Shown here: positions 1-7,666 of the stretch, one piece after another
Numbering within the stretch: the first letter of the stretch is position 1
Layout of the letters: each line of letters opens with the position of its first letter
NCBI RefSeq assembly: GCF_021568285.1
Contig: NZ_JAKGTQ010000001.1
Span: 1-64,000, forward strand
DNA: 64,000 bases
Source: Rheinheimera sp. UJ63
GTDB taxonomy: Bacteria; Pseudomonadota; Gammaproteobacteria; Enterobacterales; Alteromonadaceae
Reading direction: 5' to 3'
Translations under genes and position numbers: made by a program
The notes under the pieces: model-generated
Database searches by the model: none
Seen by the model: only the letters and a program-made list of their open reading frames with translations
What the model was told of the DNA's origin: nothing

Positions 1-1
1 G

Positions 2-298
2 GCGCTGGTTGCCTATGTGGATAACGGTTATGCTGAGATAGATAACAACAGTGCAGAGCGCTCATTGCGGCCGATTGCCTTGGGCAGGAAAAATTACCTG
101 TTTGCGGGTTCAGTTGCTGGAGGGGAGCGAGCTGCCGTGCTGTACTCAATACTAGGCACCGCTAAACTCAATGGCATCAATCCAAATGACTATCTCACAG
201 CGGTACTTAAGCGTATCGGCAATCACCCCATCAATCGTGTCGATGAGTTGTTACCTTGGAATATCGATCTATCTAAACAGTCAGGTGACGCGATTTAA
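2..298 (+). CDS. IS66 family transposase TnpC, C-terminal fragment
   Basis: The reading frame is open from base 2, so this is the 3' part of a longer gene; the GTG at 17 is an internal codon. The visible ~98 residues carry the hallmark C-terminal stretch of the IS66 DDE transposase: NNSAERSLRPIALGRKNYLF, then GGERAAVLYSILGTAKLNG and a terminal LLPWN. The E of NNSAER belongs to the conserved catalytic region. IS66 elements normally encode TnpA, TnpB and TnpC, and the other two are outside the window. No frameshift is visible in this portion, so the copy could be intact. Confidence 0.9.
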   Translation, partial: ALVAYVDNGYAEIDNNSAERSLRPIALGRKNYLFAGSVAGGERAAVLYSILGTAKLNGINPNDYLTAVLKRIGNHPINRVDELLPWNIDLSKQSGDAI

Positions 299-303
299 GA
301 CAC

Positions 304-334
304 TAAGTGTCCACTAAAATTAAGTGGACACTTA
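304..334. repeat. 12-bp perfect inverted repeat behind the transposase gene
   Basis: TAAGTGTCCACT (304-315) is repeated as its exact reverse complement at 323-334, with a 7-base loop. It lies 6 bases after the TnpC stop, inside the IS66 end. It could act as a transcription stop or a transposase-related site. There is no run of T after it on the + strand, so a classical terminator is not clear. Confidence 0.55.
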
Positions 335-403
335 AATCAGAGCGCTAACCTGTGATCGCCGGACGCTTACTCACAATTAAGATATCAGCATTTAATATAA
401 AAA

Positions 404-490
404 TGGCGTCCCCTAGGGGATTCGAACCCCTGCTTCCGCTGTGCAAAGGCAAAAGCGCGGTGTCCGCACCGCCATTCACGGCGAAAGCAG
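404..490 (-). pseudogene. tRNA-Glu-derived hairpin element 1 (not a functional tRNA)
   Basis: Read on the minus strand, the right-hand part is the 3' end of tRNA-Glu: anticodon-stem remnant, T arm with GGTTCGAATCC, acceptor 3' strand and CCA. The 5' acceptor strand (GTCCCC) and D arm are missing. In their place sits a sequence forming a GCGGTG/CACCGC hairpin (457-462/467-472) inside a longer imperfect stem of about 14 pairs (431-444 with 477-490). It cannot fold as a normal tRNA. Two sister copies lie at 522-600 and 863-940 and share the same substitutions. Confidence 0.75.
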
Positions 491-521
491 TAGAGAAATT
501 AATATGATAATGGTTAATAGA

Positions 522-600
522 TGGCGTCCCCTAGGGGATTCGAACCCCTGTTACCGCCGTGCAAAGACAAAAGCGCGGTGTCCGCACCGCCATCACGGCA
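522..600 (-). pseudogene. tRNA-Glu-derived hairpin element 2 (not a functional tRNA)
   Basis: This is the second copy of the element. The T arm, acceptor 3' strand and CCA match the intact tRNA-Glu genes. The anticodon loop is enlarged (minus-strand CTTTTGTCTTTGCAC against CTTTCAC in the real tRNA), and the 5' acceptor/D-arm part is replaced by a GCCGTG...GCGGTG sequence that forms nested hairpins. It lies just downstream of the 639-714 tRNA-Glu gene in the same transcript. Confidence 0.75.
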
Positions 601-638
601 CAGAAAACGTTTGAGATTGATTTAATATGAAATAAAAT

Positions 639-714
639 TGGCGTCCCCTAGGGGATTCGAACCCCTGTTACCGCCGTGAAAGGGCGGTGTCCTAGGCCTC
701 TAGACGAAGGGGAC
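639..714 (-). tRNA. tRNA-Glu (anticodon TTC)
   Basis: A 76-nt minus-strand gene with a GTCCCC acceptor strand, a D arm, anticodon stem CCGCC/GGCGG with loop CTTTCAC (anticodon TTC), T loop GTTCGAATC and an encoded CCA at 639-641. It appears identical to three other copies in this array and is the last intact tRNA of the operon. Confidence 0.96.
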
Positions 715-725
715 GCACTGGAAAT

Positions 726-801
<76 letters not shown>

Positions 802-862
802 GAGTTATATTGAATCGGTTCTGGGAAAAGAAACCACTTAATGTGAAAATAATCATTGAAAG

Positions 863-940
863 TGGCGTCCCCTAGGGGATTCGAACCACTGTCACCACCG
901 TGCAAAGAAATTGCGCGGTGTCACACCGCCATCTCGGCGA
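863..940 (-). pseudogene. tRNA-Glu-derived hairpin element 3 (most decayed)
   Basis: This third copy keeps the acceptor 3' strand, CCA and T arm (with a mismatch in the T stem), the enlarged anticodon loop and the GCGGTG-TCA-CACCGC hairpin, but the outer stem has mismatches. It sits between the tRNA-Glu at 976-1051 and the tRNA-Ala at 726-801. The 5' acceptor strand is missing, so it is not expected to be charged. Confidence 0.7.
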
Positions 941-975
941 GTAGATAATAAATTCAATTTAACTTTAACAAAAAT

Positions 976-1051
976 TGGCGTCCCCTAGGGGATTCGAACC
1001 CCTGTTACCGCCGTGAAAGGGCGGTGTCCTAGGCCTCTAGACGAAGGGGAC
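976..1051 (-). tRNA. tRNA-Glu (anticodon TTC)
   Basis: A 76-nt minus-strand tRNA-Glu with encoded CCA (976-978), anticodon TTC and T loop GTTCGAATC. It appears identical in sequence to the copies at 639, 1077 and 1184. Confidence 0.96.
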
Positions 1052-1076
1052 ATAACAGTGAAAAGCGTGACTGAAT

Positions 1077-1152
1077 TGGCGTCCCCTAGGGGATTCGAAC
1101 CCCTGTTACCGCCGTGAAAGGGCGGTGTCCTAGGCCTCTAGACGAAGGGGAC
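1077..1152 (-). tRNA. tRNA-Glu (anticodon TTC)
   Basis: A 76-nt minus-strand tRNA-Glu with encoded CCA at 1077-1079. It is a tandem copy with a spacer of about 25 bases to the neighbouring tRNA-Glu genes, suggesting array growth by unequal recombination. Confidence 0.96.
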
Positions 1153-1183
1153 GCTGTAACAGTCTGAAAAGTGTAAAATTTAG

Positions 1184-1259
1184 TGGCGTCCCCTAGGGGA
1201 TTCGAACCCCTGTTACCGCCGTGAAAGGGCGGTGTCCTAGGCCTCTAGACGAAGGGGAC
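1184..1259 (-). tRNA. tRNA-Glu (anticodon TTC)
   Basis: A 76-nt minus-strand tRNA-Glu with encoded CCA at 1184-1186. It is the first Glu gene of the operon, 12 bases downstream of the leading tRNA-Ala. Confidence 0.96.
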
Positions 1260-1271
1260 GCAATAAAATTT

Positions 1272-1347
<76 letters not shown>

Positions 1348-1398
1348 ACACTTTTCTGTGCCAACTCTAAACTAAGCTTATCGCTGAACACGGGGCGC

Positions 1399-1427
1399 AT
1401 TCTAGGGTGGTGCCTCAAAAGTGTCAA
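1399..1427 (-). promoter_or_regulatory. Sigma-70 promoter of the tRNA operon, stringent-type
   Basis: On the minus strand, TTGACA (1422-1427) and TAGAAT (1399-1404) are separated by exactly 17 bases and followed by a GC-rich discriminator, GCGCCCCG. A near-consensus -35, optimal spacing and a GC-rich discriminator are typical of growth-rate and ppGpp-controlled stable RNA promoters. Transcription would run through all six tRNA genes. Confidence 0.85.
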
Positions 1428-1584
1428 CAGTTTTTTATAACAGCCCGATTGTTCGAGTAAATTTTAAACTATCACCAACCTTAATCACGTTTAAGCCATT
1501 AACACGCTTTTCTTTAGTGTTAGCCTTGGATTTTGTATACACTACGATCAGTTTACCGATGAAGAGCTTCTGGAAGGATTAACG

Positions 1585-2583
1585 ATGTACGAGTCATACT
1601 ACGGGCTGTCGGAGCGGCCTTTTCAGTTAACCCATAATACCAATTGGTTTTATGCCAGCCGCTTGCATAAAAAGGCTCTCGCCTATTTACAATATGGTCT
1701 GACGCAGGGCGAAGGCTTTATTGTTATTACCGGTGATGTCGGTACAGGCAAGACAACGCTCGCTAGTCAACTACTGTCTCAAATGAACCAAGACGAAATC
1801 GTCGCCAAGCAAATTGTTACATCAAGGCTTGGTCCAGATGATTTAATCCGTATGATTGCCAGTAGCTTTAACTTAATCGTCGCCGAAAACAATAAAGCAG
1901 CATACTTAGACGCTATCTACATCTTTTTGAAGCGTCTCAATTCCCAACATCGCCGCGCGTTGCTATTGGTTGATGAAGCGCAAAACTTGCCGCTTGAGTC
2001 AATAGAAGAGCTGCGCATGCTGTCAAATTTTCAAATAGATGGAAAGCCACTGCTACAAAGTTTTTTACTTGGACAAAATGAGCTTAACCCGATCATCCAA
2101 GCACCGAATATGGAGCAATTTCGGCAACGTATTATTGCGTCAAGTAACCTCGTGCCTTTGGTGCAAGAAGAAACACAAGGCTATGTAGAGTATCGCTTGC
2201 GTATGGCAGGATTAAATAGCCCATTACTAGAAGATGAGTGCTATCCGTTAGTACAACAGTTTAGCCGCGGCATTCCCCGCCGTATTAACCTATTACTCGA
2301 CCGTGTGTTGTTGCTTGGCTATTTAGAGCAGCACCAAACAATCAAACCTGAGCATGTGCAAAGCGTGATTAATGAGATCTCCGAAGAGATCGCTCACCAA
2401 ACAGCCCCCAGCCCTCAAAATATTAAAAGTGAAAGCGTAGCGCCAACAGCACCATCACCCTCGCCTGCCGCGCTTGGCAGTGCTTCAGTGCAACAGTTAT
2501 TAGATGAGTCTTTAGAGCAGAAGCTTAAGTTAATAAAAGAGCTTGATGAGCTTATTCTGCAACGTCAGCAACAAGCAAAATAA
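1585..2583 (+). CDS. XrtA/PEP-CTERM locus-associated secretion ATPase (ExeA/GspA-like AAA)
   Basis: A 332-aa AAA ATPase with the N-terminus typical of the PEP-CTERM locus subfamily (MYESYYGLSERPFQLT). Walker A is GDVGTGKT at residues 50-57 and Walker B is ALLLVDEAQ at about 125-133. The C-terminal third (about 270-332) is Ala/Pro/Ser-rich, then Gln/Leu-rich and probably coiled. Relatives of ExeA/GspA work as peptidoglycan- or membrane-associated ATPases; the exact role in XrtA loci is not established. The start has an AAGGA ribosome site 8 bases upstream. It stands alone on the + strand, convergent with the export operon at 2656-7416. Confidence 0.88.
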   Translation: MYESYYGLSERPFQLTHNTNWFYASRLHKKALAYLQYGLTQGEGFIVITGDVGTGKTTLASQLLSQMNQDEIVAKQIVTSRLGPDDLIRMIASSFNLIVAENNKAAYLDAIYIFLKRLNSQHRRALLLVDEAQNLPLESIEELRMLSNFQIDGKPLLQSFLLGQNELNPIIQAPNMEQFRQRIIASSNLVPLVQEETQGYVEYRLRMAGLNSPLLEDECYPLVQQFSRGIPRRINLLLDRVLLLGYLEQHQTIKPEHVQSVINEISEEIAHQTAPSPQNIKSESVAPTAPSPSPAALGSASVQQLLDESLEQKLKLIKELDELILQRQQQAK

Positions 2584-2604
2584 GCTTCAGCTACCGATAC
2601 ACAT

Positions 2605-2636
2605 AAAAACGGCGCTTAATGCGCCGCTTTTATTTT
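2605..2636. terminator. Bidirectional terminator between convergent genes
   Basis: CGGCGC (2610-2615), loop TTAAT and GCGCCG (2621-2626) form a perfect GC stem with an A tract before it and a T-rich tract after it. It lies in the 72-bp gap between the ATPase gene and the convergent outer-membrane protein gene, so it can serve both strands. Confidence 0.85.
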
Positions 2637-2655
2637 AAATACAACATGTTTAAGC

Positions 2656-4296
2656 TTAGAAACGATATTGATATTCTAACCAAACGCGATTCTCAGCATT
2701 ATCAAACTCAGATTGATTTGAATCTCGATCTAATCGACGCAAAGCTAACCGTGCGGTAGAATGTGAATTGATAGTGCGTAAATAACTTAACGAGGCAGAC
2801 AAGTTTTTATCTGTTCTTAATTCAGTAATGTACTTAGTGTTGTAATGCGTTACATCGAACAGCATTTTATTATGATCATTGAGCAGCCATGATGCTTGCA
2901 AACTCGCACTTTGGTTGGAGTTAGCCGCACCCGTTTCTACATATTCAGTTTCACTGTCTGAAAACAGCAGATTCAACGCTAAACGATTTTTGCTATATGC
3001 GATGTTGATACTTTCAGTTCGCACTTTTACTAGCTCTTGGCGCAACTCAGCGTTATTGATACTGACTTGCTGTAACGACTCACCAAATACAGGCACATAT
3101 TGATTTGTCGGTGGCTTAAAGCAGGCATTAAAGTCAGATGCGCCATCTGGGCAAACAAACACACCTAAATCATCTAGTTCGTTATCAAACAGGTTTTGCG
3201 TTCTAACATTTTCAGAAACACTTAACCTCACCGACAAAAACCGCAAATCATACTTACCACTTAAGCGCATAGTTCGGCCAAAATAGCGCCGATCAAATGA
3301 GCCTTCTAAGCTGGTTCTGCGGCTTAACGCTAACAAGAAATCAGACGCTACATAGGTATCAGTTTCTGTTTTTAGGTCAAAGGCATTGGAGTCACTGCGA
3401 TTCATGGTCAAGTTTATACGTGACTTGGCACCAAAACGGTATTCAACCCCCCCACCAAAATAGTCAAAACTGTTATCGTACTGCGCACCATTATCGGCTT
3501 CCTCAGCACCTAACCGACCAAAAAAAGAGAAATTTGGTGCAAAAGGTACACCGATAGATATGTTGTAGAAACTACCTGAAATATCATTGCCTGAATCACG
3601 CTCGGTTTCTTGTAAATTAGCTTCAAAAAACCAAAAGAAATTTAAACCACGGTTATTCGTTCCTAGCCGTAAATTAGCATTGTAGGCATCGGTGTCAAAG
3701 TTAGTAAAACCATCATCAACAATGCTTGTTTCTGATTCTGATTTACGATATTGCACAGCAATGTCAGTTATATAAACGGCTGAAGGCGAGTTAATATAGC
3801 TAACTTGAGTGCCATAACTATTCGCTTTACTAAGATTCTCAGCACCGGTGATTTTGTCAGAAAAAATGCCTAAGCGGCCATTTCTAACTACATAGTTTTG
3901 CTGAGCATTAAGCAGCCAATATAAACGCTTATTCAACGCGGTTATCTGGTTAGTAAATTGAAATTCGTTATAACTGCGACCATCGCGTTGCGCGTCATCA
4001 TAAGCAACGGATTCATGTTGCCAAACCAATTTCGTTTGCATATTGGCTGACTGACGATTGAAAACAAGGCCAGGAGATAACTCCCAAGCCGCGCCATCAT
4101 CCGTCTGATCAGACTCGGCCGTTTCAATCTGATAGCCATAAAAAGCCGTTTTAAATAACGGCGTAATCTTGGTTTCAGCAGCATTTAATGCTGCAGGCAA
4201 CAATGCAACCGGCAATAGCAACAACAGCGAGTGCAACCTCGCTTTAGCAAAATGTTGTTGCTTGTTATTCAGCGCCGTAATAATAGCCATAACCAT
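2656..4296 (-). CDS. PEP-CTERM system-associated outer-membrane beta-barrel protein
   Basis: A 546-aa protein with a hydrophobic signal peptide (about residues 20-40, cut near LNAAE) followed by alternating amphipathic strands rich in aromatic and polar residues. It ends in a C-terminal aromatic (YQYRF), as outer-membrane barrels do. Its length and neighbours fit the uncharacterised PEP-CTERM-locus outer-membrane family found next to the tyrosine kinase and chain-length genes. It probably takes part in secretion or docking of the polysaccharide at the outer membrane (inference). Its start overlaps the end of the kinase gene by 32 bases (ATG at 4296 or 4290), which implies coupled translation. 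Confidence 0.8.
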   Translation of the reverse strand: MVMAIITALNNKQQHFAKARLHSLLLLLPVALLPAALNAAETKITPLFKTAFYGYQIETAESDQTDDGAAWELSPGLVFNRQSANMQTKLVWQHESVAYDDAQRDGRSYNEFQFTNQITALNKRLYWLLNAQQNYVVRNGRLGIFSDKITGAENLSKANSYGTQVSYINSPSAVYITDIAVQYRKSESETSIVDDGFTNFDTDAYNANLRLGTNNRGLNFFWFFEANLQETERDSGNDISGSFYNISIGVPFAPNFSFFGRLGAEEADNGAQYDNSFDYFGGGVEYRFGAKSRINLTMNRSDSNAFDLKTETDTYVASDFLLALSRRTSLEGSFDRRYFGRTMRLSGKYDLRFLSVRLSVSENVRTQNLFDNELDDLGVFVCPDGASDFNACFKPPTNQYVPVFGESLQQVSINNAELRQELVKVRTESINIAYSKNRLALNLLFSDSETEYVETGAANSNQSASLQASWLLNDHNKMLFDVTHYNTKYITELRTDKNLSASLSYLRTINSHSTARLALRRLDRDSNQSEFDNAENRVWLEYQYRF

Positions 4297-5155
4297 ATCC
4301 TTTGCCCTGATTTCGGTGTGCCTTGTTAATTAAAAAACCAACCGCAATCTCTTTAGGAAGCAATGACACCGATTGTTCAATTTCAGCTAATCGGGTTTTA
4401 TTTTCCTCAACAACAAGAACAGCTTGACCACACATTGCTGCCAACACAGACGTTTCGTTAACACCCAATAAAGGAGGTGCATCGAATATGACTAATCTAT
4501 CTGGATAACGGTTTGCAAACTCTTCAGCGAGTTTTAACATTCGATCACTTGCCAGAAGCTCTGTAGACAAATGATGTGGGGAGCCAGCAGTAATTAATTT
4601 AAGCCGAGGGACATTGGTATTAAGAATGATATCGGATACTGAAACCTCAGTTGACAACAAATAATCTGTCAACCCTATCGGATAATCTACACCTAAAGTT
4701 TTAGCAACCTTTGGTCTTAAGACATCTGCATCGACCAACAAAACTGTTTTGTCTTGCTCTAACGCAATACTAAGCGCCAGATTTATCGATGAGAATGTCT
4801 TACCCTCACCCGGTCGTGAGCTTGAAACCAAAATTAGGTTTGAATTTTGTAAAGTTGACGATAAAACACCGAAAGCATTATTGATAAGCTTGCGTTTGAT
4901 AACACGGTATTCTTCGTTTATCAGTCGCCGTTGCTTACTAAGAGAAACAAAGCCTTGTGATTCTAAGCGTTGTAAATCCAACTTAGTAACATTGCGATCT
5001 TCACTCGTCTCCACTTTTTTATTCGCATCATCAGAAAAAACAGTAGATGGCTGACTAATATCATCAACTCTTAATACTCGATTTTCTTGTTCCGCCGTCT
5101 CAGACGTGTCTAATTGTTCAGCGCGGCGCTGAATAGCTTTTTCAATAATACTCAC
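4265..5155 (-). CDS. Exopolysaccharide tyrosine autokinase, PEP-CTERM type (CpsD/CapB-like)
   Basis: A 296-aa BY-kinase domain without its own membrane part. Walker A is SSRPGEGKT at residues 112-120, the Walker A' motif LLVDADVLRP covers about 139-148, and the C-terminal tyrosine cluster is GYGYGYYYGAE (Y287, 289, 291-293). In this family trans-phosphorylation of the tyrosine cluster cycles assembly with the chain-length protein, which is encoded directly upstream and overlaps by 4 bases (ATGA). The first ~20 residues (MSIIEKAIQR) match the conserved start of the subfamily. Confidence 0.92.
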   Translation of the reverse strand: MSIIEKAIQRRAEQLDTSETAEQENRVLRVDDISQPSTVFSDDANKKVETSEDRNVTKLDLQRLESQGFVSLSKQRRLINEEYRVIKRKLINNAFGVLSSTLQNSNLILVSSSRPGEGKTFSSINLALSIALEQDKTVLLVDADVLRPKVAKTLGVDYPIGLTDYLLSTEVSVSDIILNTNVPRLKLITAGSPHHLSTELLASDRMLKLAEEFANRYPDRLVIFDAPPLLGVNETSVLAAMCGQAVLVVEENKTRLAEIEQSVSLLPKEIAVGFLINKAHRNQGKGYGYGYYYGAE

Positions 5156-6729
5156 CGCACAACCCTCATTAACAACTCCGCTGAACGACCAAATAGCATG
5201 TCATTACTCATTAAAACCAAGTAAAAAACAATTAACATTGCCGTAAGAGCAGTAAAATAGAAAAAGTGTAACCTAACCTGCTTTAAGATTTTCTCTTTTT
5301 CAGTGTGAGAAATCACACCAAAAACAGGATAATCACAAATAAAGCTAAGTTGAGAGGCACGACTCAGCACGGGTGACACTAAACTTCTCAAAAAAGCCAT
5401 GCCTAAACCGGCACCTAAACCTAACAATAACACGACAGAATAAAGCAAGCGACGATTAGGACCTGATGCTTCAAAGGGTACTCGTGGAGGTTCGATGATT
5501 TTAAATTGTACATCTTGTTCAGAAGCATCAACACGACGAGAAAGCTCAGATGCTTCACGACGAGCCAAAAGCGCCTCATATTTTGAACGGTTAACATCAT
5601 AATCTCGATTTAAGCCAGTGAACTGAGCTTCAATTTCAGGAATTAAATTTAAACGACTTTCTAACTCGTCAACCTTACCCTGAAAAGCATTAACTCTGAC
5701 CCTCGTTGAGGCAACTTCAGTTTCCAGTCTTGCTACATTTAATTGTAACTCTTGATAGACAGAGTTTTGAGTAGCAACAAAGCCAGAACCTGATCTGCCG
5801 GAGCTAGATTCAGCTAAAGCGGTTAACTCATCATTTCGCTGTTTTACTAATGAATCAAGTAATCGGCGAGTTTCCACTACATCCGGATGGTTTTCAGTAA
5901 AACGGATCAACGCCATGTCTAATTGAGTTTGCAGTTGCTTAATTCGCTCGTCATATTGCGTGGTAATAGTATTATTATCACCACCTGCAGGATTTACTCC
6001 AGTCAGTTGCCCTCGGGCAGATTGCAGGCGAGTTTCTAACTCGCGAAGACCAAGTTTTGCATCCTCTAATTTTTGCTGTTCGTTTGCTAACTGGCTGTAA
6101 TAATTGCTCTCAGAGCCCGGCAATAAATTCATGCGCGTTTTCTTAAATTCAGACAGTTTCTGTTCAGCCTCCATTAACCGACGTTCATAATCAGCAATTT
6201 CTCTGTCAAGAAATTCTTGAGCTGCCTGCGAGTCTGCACGGCTATTACCAATACGATTCTCCATAAAAGTATTTAGCGTTTCTTGAACGACTTTTAGTGC
6301 CTGCTGTGGCTGTGGGTTGGCATAGGTGATGGAATAGATATTTTCTCGGCTTGTGCCTGATACCTTTATTTCTTTTTGTAAAGCATCAATTATTGCTTCA
6401 AATTCAAGATCGGTTTTACTTTGCAGGTCTAAGTCAGCTTGACGGGCTATTTTTTGTAAATTTGTTCTACTTAGCAAAGTTCTTGCCATTAAACTAATTT
6501 CATCACGTTGATTTGTATTAATAGTTAGACCTCGAAGAATAGGCTCGAGAAAAGTACTACTTTCAACATATAAACGCGCGCTAGCTTCGTAGGTCGGTGG
6601 CATTTTATACACATAAAGCCACCCAGCTGGGCAAATCAACCATGCAGTAATGATGATATAACGCCGGCGCAGCCAGACACCTTGTAAATAGGTGTTTAAT
6701 AATTCAAGCGCCTGCTGAATTTCTTTCAT
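5152..6729 (-). CDS. Polysaccharide chain-length determinant, PEP-CTERM subfamily (Wzz/GNVR)
   Basis: A 525-aa polysaccharide co-polymerase. One membrane segment lies at about residues 23-41, followed by a Wzz domain, a long periplasmic coiled-coil region (about 175-400), and C-terminal membrane segments at about 430-450 and 487-508. A proline-rich PPRVPFEASGPNRR stretch precedes the second segment, as usual in Wzz proteins. With the separate kinase (4265-5155) it forms a split Wzc-type regulator of chain length and export. An AGGAGG-like site (minus-strand AGGGAGGAAT) lies before the ATG. Confidence 0.92.
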   Translation of the reverse strand: MKEIQQALELLNTYLQGVWLRRRYIIITAWLICPAGWLYVYKMPPTYEASARLYVESSTFLEPILRGLTINTNQRDEISLMARTLLSRTNLQKIARQADLDLQSKTDLEFEAIIDALQKEIKVSGTSRENIYSITYANPQPQQALKVVQETLNTFMENRIGNSRADSQAAQEFLDREIADYERRLMEAEQKLSEFKKTRMNLLPGSESNYYSQLANEQQKLEDAKLGLRELETRLQSARGQLTGVNPAGGDNNTITTQYDERIKQLQTQLDMALIRFTENHPDVVETRRLLDSLVKQRNDELTALAESSSGRSGSGFVATQNSVYQELQLNVARLETEVASTRVRVNAFQGKVDELESRLNLIPEIEAQFTGLNRDYDVNRSKYEALLARREASELSRRVDASEQDVQFKIIEPPRVPFEASGPNRRLLYSVVLLLGLGAGLGMAFLRSLVSPVLSRASQLSFICDYPVFGVISHTEKEKILKQVRLHFFYFTALTAMLIVFYLVLMSNDMLFGRSAELLMRVVR

Positions 6730-6777
6730 TATTCCTCCCTGAAGAATTTAAATTTAATGGCGTACTACAGATATCGC

Positions 6778-7416
6778 TTAAAACCATGCTTCAGGAACAA
6801 TAATAATGTCACCGGGTAAGATATCTACGTTTGCTGAGATTTCACCTTCACGAACTAAGTCATCTAAGCGGATATTATAAGTGCGTTGCGAGCCATTGGT
6901 AGTGCGCACTAATTTAGCATTATTGCCATCTGCAAACTCTGTTAAGCCCCCCACCGTAATCATGACATCAAGTAAAGTCATGTACTGACGATAATTAACG
7001 GCTTGCGGATTGAGCGCTTGACCAATAACGCGAACTTGTTCGCTAAAAGGACCAACAAAATTATTAACTGATACCGTAACAACAGGATCACGAATGTATT
7101 TTGCTAAAATTTGCTCCATATCACGCGCTAGTTGCGTAGGTGTTTTACCACTCACTTCAACATCCTCAACTAAAGACGTCGAAATTTTACCGTCTGGACG
7201 AACAATAAAGCTTCCTGAAAGCTCAGGGTTACGCCATACAAATATAGTTAAAGAATCATCAGGACCAATCAAATACTGATAGTTATCAACTGAGGTTGTC
7301 GCAGAATTCTGCACGGATGCTCGAGGCAGAGTACTGTTATTAGCGCAGCCGCTAAGCAACAAAGTCGCTGCAAAAATTGCTGAAAAAGTTATTTTAACGT
7401 TTATCTTGTTATTCAT
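6778..7416 (-). CDS. Polysaccharide export lipoprotein, PEP-CTERM type (Wza-like)
   Basis: A 212-aa lipoprotein. The signal peptide ends in lipobox LSGC with the lipidated Cys24. It is followed by a Poly_export domain (about 45-130; YLIGPDDSLTIFVWRNPELS) and a SLBB domain (about 130-205; VIGQALNPQAV), ending GDIIIVPEAWF. Wza-like proteins form the outer-membrane polysaccharide channel. It is the first gene of the minus-strand export operon 7416-2656, about 250 bp from the divergent sugar transferase gene. Confidence 0.92.
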   Translation of the reverse strand: MNNKINVKITFSAIFAATLLLSGCANNSTLPRASVQNSATTSVDNYQYLIGPDDSLTIFVWRNPELSGSFIVRPDGKISTSLVEDVEVSGKTPTQLARDMEQILAKYIRDPVVTVSVNNFVGPFSEQVRVIGQALNPQAVNYRQYMTLLDVMITVGGLTEFADGNNAKLVRTTNGSQRTYNIRLDDLVREGEISANVDILPGDIIIVPEAWF

Positions 7417-7666
7417 AAAACGTGTCCTTTTGTCTGATGCATCATCAATATAACTAAAAGTTCGTCATTTAGCTGCTTTTTTTGAAGGTTAATTTCAAAA
7501 ACGCAACTAGGAATTCAGCCTTAATTCAGCTAGATTACAGATCGACATCCAACTAGTTTAAAGGTACTATCACGACAATGTCTATTTATATTACCTAAAC
7601 AGCAATTCGTGATGTTTAATGTTCCTCAAAACGAGTTAAAACACCAGCAAGTACCAAGGATGTGTT

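Larger units (their letters stand above)
2..370 (+). mobile_element. IS66-family element, right end (truncated by window edge)
   Basis: The window opens inside an IS66-family insertion sequence. It contains the 3' end of the transposase gene, about 70 bp of noncoding sequence with a 12-bp perfect inverted repeat (304-315 / 323-334), and a right end finishing in CGCTTAC at 364-370. The outward reading GTAAGCG is the usual IS66 terminus. An IS66 target duplication would be the 8 bases 371-378, but the left end lies outside the window, so this cannot be confirmed. Confidence 0.8.
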
